The position numbers and the translations under genes are program-made. From NCBI GenBank assembly GCA_965644315.1, contig CBFFRQ010000038.1:293178-357177 (forward strand): a stretch of 64,000 bases of DNA. The letters are read 5' to 3'. This document shows, one piece after another, positions 59,310 to 64,000 of the stretch; within the stretch, counting starts at the first letter, position 1; each line of letters opens with the position of its first letter. This DNA comes from Caecitellus pseudoparvulus. Lineage: Eukaryota > Bigyra: Bicosoecida. The notes under the pieces were generated by a model that did no database searches, was not told the origin of the DNA, and saw nothing but the letters and a program-made list of their open reading frames with translations.

Positions 59310-61530
59310 ATGTCTGGCCGCAAGCGCCCCCGGAATGCACGCGTTCAGGCAGATGCGCCGACGAGTGGCAAAAGAACCGCAGTTGAAGGCTCGCAAGCGG
59401 ACACACATGCACTGGTCCGACAGTTCCTTCAAGGTAACGCACCGACTTCCCGACTGCGGACGGGCGCGAGGCTCGGGGCAGCAGGACGGGTGTTTGAGCT
59501 GCCTGCAACGCCTCCAGGAAGCGAACTCGCTGCGCAAGAATCACCCGCCATCGCAACGCCTACCAGACCAGTCCGGATTGCTGCCCTTACAGCAAGCATT
59601 GCCAGGAGGATGAAGACAAACGCTAAGGAACAACTGGAAGCTTTCGGTTCGTTTTCATTTCCGCTGTGTGAAACTCCGAAACGCTTCTCGCAAACACGCC
59701 TTCCTGACTCTGCCCGCAGACGAGGTCGTTGACATGAGTGGTGATGAGGGCAAGAGTGACAGTTCAAGTCCTGACTTGGAGAGTGGTGGTGTGTCCTGGA
59801 CAGCTGGCAGCCCTTCCCCACCACGGAGTGCTGCTGGTGCCGTCGGCGCGACACCAGCTGCCACTTCCCCTGCCCGTGCGTTGATGCGTCTCGACTCAGC
59901 GAGCCCAATTCCGTGGGCCTCTACTGATCGAGCTCTGTTGCAAACACCGTCCAAGAATGGGGTGCAGACGCACCCTGACAAGAAGGAGTTCGCCACCTTG
60001 ATGCCGTCGTCGACCTGGGCTGCCTTTGGAAACAAAGCAAGTGCATGGAGAATGTCTGGAGCTATCGTTCGTCTGGGTGTTCGTGAGGGTACCATTGACT
60101 ACTCATCTCTTGGGGGTCGTGTTGTCTCGTCGGGTGAGCCATGCCCGGAAGGCTCTGACAGAAGCCTGTTCCGGACTTTTGCCACACAAGGGAGCAACAA
60201 GATGCGAAGTGGCATTGTGGGCAAGAGCCTAGCTCACAAATTCTTGCCGTTGCTGCTCACTGCCTTCGAGGAGCATGACACGAACATGCTAGGAAGGCCA
60301 TGGCCGGAGCGAGACGACTCAAAGTACATGGTGTTGGTTTCAACACCAGGTAGTGATTCCCAAGAAGCCTTCCTGTCGTGGTCAGGCTTGGTCCTGGTTT
60401 CAAGCCTCCTTCGTGAGGCTCTGGTTCCAGCTTCAGGTACTTGGGCCAGCCTCGAAACGTTGAAGAAACAGGTTGACATCATCAACGGGTCTGAGGGCAG
60501 AAGGACGGGAAGCGGGGGGGCAAGCGAACCCACAGCCCCTAGCCACCCTGGTGCTCCCTCTCTTGATTTAAATGGAAAGAAGTACACACGTTGGGACATC
60601 ACGAAGGTGGGGTGGAGCAGGGCACGAAACGCAAGCGCCGCTGCGCGCTTGCGCTTCCAGCGCCTGCGGTGTAGCGTAACGAACAAGGAAATGTGGTTGC
60701 CTGTGGGACCAACTGATGACTTGCGCTATCCACCCCTGAACGGTGGACTGCTTCCGGGCGAGCTGATGAATTATGCAAGCGTGTGCCAAGGCAAAGCCAG
60801 GCCAAAGGCAACGATGTCTTCAGTGCCTCGCAACATCACCAACGGGATATTTGCAGAGGCTAGATCTGAAGGATCACACACAGTAGCCTCGCTGTTGGCG
60901 AGTGGCAGGCCCGCTGCGTTGCCCACTGAAAGTCCGCGACAGGGCGGAGAGTACCTATCAGGTGCGGGGAGTGGAACGAGCACGGGAAGCCGTGTTGCTG
61001 CTGTTGCAAAAGCAACTGGAGCCCTGGATGGAGGTCGCCTGGGGTCTGGCACGTCACCACCAGCCGCAGGCATGCGTGACATCGTTGCCCGTTTGGCAGA
61101 TTCGCTGGAGAAACGACAGGTTGCTGAAGAGGCAGCACGGGAACGACAAGCACAACAGGACGCCTCACTTCTTCAGTTTTTCCAGCAGTCCTTGCAAGTG
61201 CAGCAGCCCGCACCTTCGCTTTCGGTGCCTGCACCAGGTGCTGCTGCCGCACATAGTGAGCGTGCGGTAGATGCAGCGATATCAGGTGTAATTACAAGAG
61301 TGCAGGGGTGGTTGGACCTAAGCATCATTGACGGTGACCTTAGCATGCAAGAGCAGGTTCAGACTGTTTTGGAGCAGCTGCACAGCGGAAGTGTGCCTCC
61401 AACCTTGCGTGGCATGCCACCGCACCCGCTGTCAGACGCAGACAAGGAGCTGAAGGTCGCACGCGCCCGACTTCAAATGGTTACAGCCCTGAAGAAGCGT
61501 AGTGTTGCTGGGCAACCCATGCAGTCATGA
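59310..61530 (+). CDS. Transposon-borne second protein, unknown fold
   Basis: Two exons, 59310-59667 and 59720-61530, give 722 residues; the 52-nt intron has a GTGAAA donor and a CTGAC...CCCGCAG end. The N terminus is basic (SGRKRPR) and suits a nuclear protein. Acidic and Ser/Pro-rich stretches follow, then an ordered centre (about residues 220-420) with SLFRTFATQG, KYMVLVSTPG, and a basic Trp-containing KKYTRWDITKVGWSRAR segment. A C-terminal helical, Gln-rich part (about 575-650) could form a coiled coil. In known PIF/Harbinger elements the second gene codes a Myb/SANT-like protein that helps the transposase enter the nucleus and bind DNA. I see no clear Myb signature here, so that role is inferred from position only. 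Confidence 0.7.
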
Positions 61531-61645
61531 ACATGAGACAACACACTGCATTATTGACTGCCAACAGAGTCACCTTCCCAGTCACTCCCTTCATCACCTT
61601 CGCCGGCAGCCCCAGGCTGTTCAGGTGCTTGCAGGTGCAGAAGGG

Positions 61646-63379
61646 CTAGCTCTTCAACTCTCTCGCGGCACCACTGGGCAGTGCCCACCATGATGGAGCG
61701 ATACTGAACCCCAGCATACTTGAAGATGGTGTGGGTGGAAGCTGGCCAAGCGCCAGCTCCAGCACTTGCGTCTTCCATCCCATGGCACTCGGCATACTCC
61801 ATGAAGGGGGCTGCGCCTCAAGCAAGTCCTCTACCACCTTTGCCGTTGCTTCTTCCAGCAGGTCACCCCAGACAGTCCCCGGCGCTGTCACATCAAGGGC
61901 ATGCCACACAGATGCCCGCAATGGCAGAGCTCGCAGTACAAAGTTATGCAGTGCTACAGCTACACGTAGACGCAGTGCAACTGCTGCTGGCCCAAGGTTT
62001 CCATTCGCAGTGTTGTTCAAGATGCGGAACCTGTTCTTGAGCTCTCCAAATGCACATTCTACCTTAACTCGAATGTGCAAAAGTGCATCGTGGAAAATTG
62101 TCACCAAATGATTCGGCTGCACCACATCAGTGTCCCGCTGGTCGAACGGAAGAAGTAAGAATGTGTACCCCGGACGAAATCCCGAGTCTGCTGCCAATGT
62201 ATATGGGAGTGGACAAGGACGTAAGCTTGGGTTCCCGACCATTGCCGCAAACATGGGAGACCTTATGAGCTTCCCCCGATCGCTTTCGGCACCAGCATAC
62301 CCAATGTCTGCTTGCCAGAAGAGTCCGTGGCCACTTACCATGCACTGGGCACTAACCGAAGCCACGCCATCCTTGTTTATGTATACGCCCTTTCCACTAT
62401 CTTCACTGATGTAAGCACGCACATGTGTATCATCCACGCTGCCTGCTACGCACGGCAGCTGCATGCCTGACAGGGCAAAGTTCAATCGTACACTCTCCAT
62501 CCACTCCCCAGAATCTGGTGCTGGCATGTACACCTGCTGTTCAAACATGCTGGATGAGATAGACCGCAAGAAAACCTTTAGGATTCGACTGCATGTGGAC
62601 TTCGATGCCCCAGTGAACGCTTCTTGTCCAGCTCTCATGTTGAAACCCTTGCACATATAATGCACTCCAAGGCAACAAGCCTCCAGCCAACTGAAAGTGC
62701 ATCCTTGGCCGCAGAATGATGAGTCCACAGCACCCCACCAGTCTGCCACTGATGGCTGTTGCTGCACCATGGGACGCTCGCATGCCCCAAGGCGACTGCA
62801 GTGCTCGTGCAGACAGTCTTCCCTGTGGCGCCGAAGCTGTCTCTGCCAGGTCCTGTGCTCTTGTGAGTCTGGTTCCTCTGCAGGTTCATCACCTGCAAGC
62901 TCCACAGCGTGGGCCTCTACTTCCACGGGTAGGATCGAATGCATGACCCACCTGTACCAGAGTTTTGGTGCAGAAGATTTCATGAACCACACCGATAGAG
63001 CTAAAATAGTGTTCACACCAACAGAGCACAACTGCTTCATAGTATACTGCAACACCGTATGTGGGGTTGTGCAAACCTCGTGCTCTTCGAGAGGCACTCC
63101 ATGTTGCCGTGCCACCCACGTCCTCACACCGGATGCCAAACCTGCAAGAGGATTGGTGCGGCCACGTGCGCTGGCCCTCACGCCCTCCTCCAGAGCACAG
63201 TCTTCATCGAAGCACGGTAGTGGCACGGCCTGCTCGTGTCCATCTTCATCGGCCATTGCTACCACTGCCAGCAACAGTGCTGCTTCTGTGGCAATAAGTG
63301 CTTGGAGCGCTTGCAACCTACGGACATGCTGCCGCCGGCGCAACAGTAAAAAGGAAACCAGGAATTGCATGCCAGACAT
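61646..63379 (-). CDS. HARBI1-like DDE transposase (PIF/Harbinger)
   Basis: One exon on the minus strand codes 577 residues from the ATG at 63379; the frame is open further upstream but without an ATG. The catalytic DDE triad of the DDE_4 family is visible: VAGSVDDTHVRA (Asp316 or Asp317), YTLAADSGFRPG (Asp398) and VKVECAFGELKNRFRIL (Glu441). A helix-turn-helix-like segment (GASKSTCSRILKVFL) precedes the core, as in HARBI1 nucleases. The enzyme cuts the element at its ends and inserts it at 3-bp targets. The N terminus begins with a hydrophobic, Leu-rich stretch of unclear use. Its 3' end faces the second transposon gene, 115 bp away. No stop or frameshift disrupts it. Confidence 0.93.
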   Translation of the reverse strand: MSGMQFLVSFLLLRRRQHVRRLQALQALIATEAALLLAVVAMADEDGHEQAVPLPCFDEDCALEEGVRASARGRTNPLAGLASGVRTWVARQHGVPLEEHEVCTTPHTVLQYTMKQLCSVGVNTILALSVWFMKSSAPKLWYRWVMHSILPVEVEAHAVELAGDEPAEEPDSQEHRTWQRQLRRHREDCLHEHCSRLGACERPMVQQQPSVADWWGAVDSSFCGQGCTFSWLEACCLGVHYMCKGFNMRAGQEAFTGASKSTCSRILKVFLRSISSSMFEQQVYMPAPDSGEWMESVRLNFALSGMQLPCVAGSVDDTHVRAYISEDSGKGVYINKDGVASVSAQCMVSGHGLFWQADIGYAGAESDRGKLIRSPMFAAMVGNPSLRPCPLPYTLAADSGFRPGYTFLLLPFDQRDTDVVQPNHLVTIFHDALLHIRVKVECAFGELKNRFRILNNTANGNLGPAAVALRLRVAVALHNFVLRALPLRASVWHALDVTAPGTVWGDLLEEATAKVVEDLLEAQPPSWSMPSAMGWKTQVLELALGQLPPTPSSSMLGFSIAPSWWALPSGAARELKS

Positions 63380-63824
63380 GGTTGTATGATCTGTGCAAGA
63401 CAATACGGGGAGTCTTTTCTCACAGTGCCTTGTTCGGCCTGTCTCAACCAAGACTCATTTCGATTTCCGCGAAACTCGCCTTGCGGGAAGTGCAAGCCTT
63501 CGAGGTGAAAATTGTGAATTGCAACCCTGGGACGCTGATCGTTTGATCGGTAGTTCGACACTGTGAAAGACACATGGGGGCTGGAGTGCTGGTTGCGCCG
63601 GTGTCGAATGCGGGTTTGTGAGCACCTCGATGACGACGCAGGCCCTCTGTTCGTAATCGACAGACAACTCACCCGAATCGAAAGAGGGTGATCACCAAAA
63701 CGGCCCGATTCCTCGAAATTCGGCCCACACTTCATAAAAATTTGCATTGGATCACGAAAGTGTACGAATACGCGCAAGTAGACTGGAACATAAGACAGCA
63801 GCCTCCTTTTACAAACGTGGGCAA
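63380..63824. other. Transposon right-hand noncoding part
   Basis: AT-rich sequence between the transposase start and the right subterminal repeat. It should hold the transposase promoter. No gene is supported. Confidence 0.5.
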
Positions 63825-63837
63825 GCAAATTCCGCAT
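63825..63837 (-). repeat. Right subterminal inverted repeat
   Basis: Exact inverted copy of the 13-bp motif at 59182-59194. Confidence 0.7.
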
Positions 63838-63983
63838 CCAGTTTGCATCACAGACCCAACCTTTCAAGCACACTCTGACAAAAATAATGTATGCATTCGT
63901 TATTTTATACTCAGTACATTATCACATACAACTATCGCCAACATGCCCTCCTGACAAGCTCAAAAACGAACCCCTCCTAACCA

Positions 63984-64000
63984 CTCAATGGGACAGGGCC
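63984..64000 (-). repeat. Right terminal inverted repeat
   Basis: Read on the minus strand it begins GGCCCTGTCCCATTGAG, matching the left repeat at 15 of 17 positions. It coincides with the window end, so one or two more bases may belong to it. Confidence 0.82.

Larger units (their letters stand above)
58991..64000. mobile_element. PIF/Harbinger-type DNA transposon, about 5.0 kb
   Basis: The element is bounded by 17-bp terminal inverted repeats (58991-59007 and 63984-64000, 15 of 17 matching). It contains a DDE transposase on the minus strand and a convergent second gene, the usual two-gene plan of the superfamily. It is plainly more AT-rich than the host genes. The base triplet before the left end is CAG, which fits the CWG class of 3-bp target duplications described for Harbinger elements; the right flank is outside the window. 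Transposase motifs are intact with no stop, so the copy may be young and active. The exact outer ends may differ by a base or two. Confidence 0.87.

Noticed and set aside
1-64000. tRNA, rRNA, CRISPR or riboswitch elements
   Set aside because: None was recognised by eye; the window reads as nuclear eukaryotic DNA.

Overview
The window is nuclear DNA from a GC-rich, unicellular, flagellated eukaryote. The signs are short spliceosomal introns (mostly about 45-130 nt, one of 172 nt, with GTGCGT or GTGAGT donors and CAG acceptors), and clear eukaryotic genes: SMC6, PIF1, kinesin-9, the dynein-2 intermediate chain WDR60, a two-domain AGL-type glycogen debranching enzyme and U-boxes. Kinesin-9 and WDR60 imply a cilium with intraflagellar transport. 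The AGL-type debranching enzyme and the lack of any plastid gene fit a heterotrophic protist. I cannot name the species or place the lineage securely.

Layout. From 1.4 to 43.4 kb every supported gene is on the plus strand, usually 90-210 bp apart: a SURP-like splicing-factor fragment, a large unknown protein, a PLP enzyme of the D-serine dehydratase/D-threonine aldolase type, an unusual kinesin, kinesin-9 (KIF9), a tubulin-tyrosine-ligase-like enzyme, SMC6 (12 exons), a PIF1 helicase, a phosducin-like protein of the PDCL3 type, WDR60/DYNC2I1, and an intronless 4,402-residue protein with about 48 FG-GAP repeats and a multi-pass C terminus. From 43.4 to 58 kb the strands mix: a single-pass membrane protein (-), gamma-glutamyl hydrolase (+), a DysF plus double U-box protein (+), a papain-family protease (-), the glycogen debranching enzyme (+), an EF-hand protein (-) and a HAD-type hydrolase (+).

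From 58,991 to the window end lies a roughly 5-kb PIF/Harbinger-type DNA transposon. It has an intact DDE transposase (-), a convergent 722-residue partner gene (+), and 17-bp terminal inverted repeats matching at 15 of 17 positions. Its left end interrupts the HAD gene and supplies that gene's stop codon.

Theme. Several plus-strand genes serve microtubules or cilia (two kinesins, TTL-like, a CCT/tubulin-folding cofactor, WDR60, and possibly the EF-hand protein). The 43-50 kb part is rich in secretory or lysosomal products. Exon models were worked out by hand from splice signals, reading frame and family similarity. All models with proposed introns close in frame, but none has transcript support.
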